The translations under genes were made by a program, and so were the position numbers. Of a stretch of 59,928 nt of DNA, positions 59,028 to 59,928 are shown piece after piece. Source of the stretch: Chloroflexota bacterium (GTDB taxonomy: Bacteria; Chloroflexota; Limnocylindria; Limnocylindrales; CSP1-4). Below the pieces are notes generated by a model that saw only the letters and a list, made by a program, of their open reading frames with translations, was not told the origin of the DNA and made no database searches. The stretch is from contig PMXQ01000047.1 in assembly GCA_003171065.1 (NCBI GenBank), positions 3,587-63,514 on the forward strand, given 5' to 3'. Position 1 is the stretch's first letter. Each line of letters opens with the position of its first letter.

Positions 59028-59928
59028 CTACGCGAGGAACGACTTGCGGAGATCGTTGGCCGCGGACTCGAGCTCGGCGGCGGTGGCGTCGTCGAGGACC
59101 TTCGTGTCGGCGAGCTTTGCCATGGCCGCGCCGTGCTCGGTCTCGAGGAAGCGGTAGAACTGCTGCTCAAAGTCCTTGACACGCGGCGTGGGCACGTCGT
59201 CCAGGAGGCCTTTCGTGGCGATGTACAGGATCGCGACCTGCTTCTCCACGGGGACCGGCTGGTACTGGGGCTGCTTGATGACCTCCGACAGCTTCTCGCC
59301 GCGGGTCAGCTGGTCGCGCGTGGCCTTGTCCAAGTCCGACGCGAACTGGGCGAAGGCAGCGAGGGAGCGGTACTGGGCCAGGTCCAGCTTGAGCGGCGCC
59401 GCGACCTTCTTCATGGCTTTGGTTTGGGCCGCGGAGCCGACGCGAGAGACAGAGATGCCGATGTTGAGCGCGGGCCGCTGGCCAGCGTTGAAGAGGTCCG
59501 TCTCGAGGAAGATCTGGCCGTCGGTGATCGAGATAACGTTCGTGGGGATGTAGGCCGATACGTCGCCGGCCTGCGTTTCGATGAGCGGCAGGGCCGTCAG
59601 GGAACCGCCGCCGTTCTCGGCGCTCATGCGCGCGGCGCGCTCGAGCAGGCGGCTGTGGAGGTAGAAGACGTCGCCGGGATAGGCCTCGCGGCCGGGCGGG
59701 CGGCGAAGCAGCAGGGACATCTCGCGATATGCCCAGGCGTGCTTGGAGAGGTCGTCGTAGACGCACAGGGCGTCCTTGACGAGCTCGCCGTCGATCTCGA
59801 CGCCGACTTCCATGACCTCCTCGCCCATAGCGCAACCGGCGTATGGAGCGATGTACTGGAGAGCGGCCGGGAACTCGGCGCCGGCGCAGACGACGATGGT
59901 GTGCGCCATGGCCCCGTGCTGCTCCAGG
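59028..59928 (-). CDS. atpA: F0F1 ATP synthase subunit alpha, partial (5' end beyond window)
   Basis: [80 protein letters not shown]. Confidence 0.97.
   Translation of the reverse strand, partial: LEQHGAMAHTIVVCAGAEFPAALQYIAPYAGCAMGEEVMEVGVEIDGELVKDALCVYDDLSKHAWAYREMSLLLRRPPGREAYPGDVFYLHSRLLERAARMSAENGGGSLTALPLIETQAGDVSAYIPTNVISITDGQIFLETDLFNAGQRPALNIGISVSRVGSAAQTKAMKKVAAPLKLDLAQYRSLAAFAQFASDLDKATRDQLTRGEKLSEVIKQPQYQPVPVEKQVAILYIATKGLLDDVPTPRVKDFEQQFYRFLETEHGAAMAKLADTKVLDDATAAELESAANDLRKSFLA

Overview
High-GC bacterial chromosomal segment. Gene content (MalT-type ATPase fused to a BTAD domain, DUF5317, secretin-less Tad locus, IS1595 remnant) suggests a Chloroflexota-like organism; this is inference and was not tested. 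About 45 genes can be supported. In order they are: a partial MFS gene, a histidine phosphatase, a C1-folate operon (fhs-folD-fchA), a small SOS-controlled gene, dinB, an LLM oxidoreductase, a tandem-permease ABC exporter, rplI, DUF1232, lexA, dnaB, dodecin and DUF3048. Next come an IS1595-like insertion carrying an ECF sigma factor and a membrane partner, a large MalT/BTAD regulator, an HD-GYP protein, a DUF5317-MFS fusion and a pcm-like methyltransferase. A glycosyltransferase cluster follows, then DegS/DegU-like signalling genes joined to a Flp/Tad pilus locus, then DUF192, comF, hpf, nfo, another GT39-like gene, an XRE regulator, a flippase-like protein, PHP, mreB, murA and atpC-D-G-A (atpA partial). 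The most interesting observations are: (1) a 1.83-kb IS1595-end-bounded element (17649-19481) with an 8-bp target duplication across a stop codon, a collapsed transposase and a sigma/membrane-protein passenger module with a candidate self-regulated ECF promoter; (2) a small ORF whose promoter copies the lexA promoter layout (LexA box filling the -35/-10 spacer) plus a second box 33 bp away; (3) a Tad pilus locus next to two DegS-like proteins, one with a degraded ATPase domain, and a TadZ/CpaE with a canonical receiver domain; (4) several locally expanded short tandem repeats. No CRISPR array, tRNA or rRNA was recognised.
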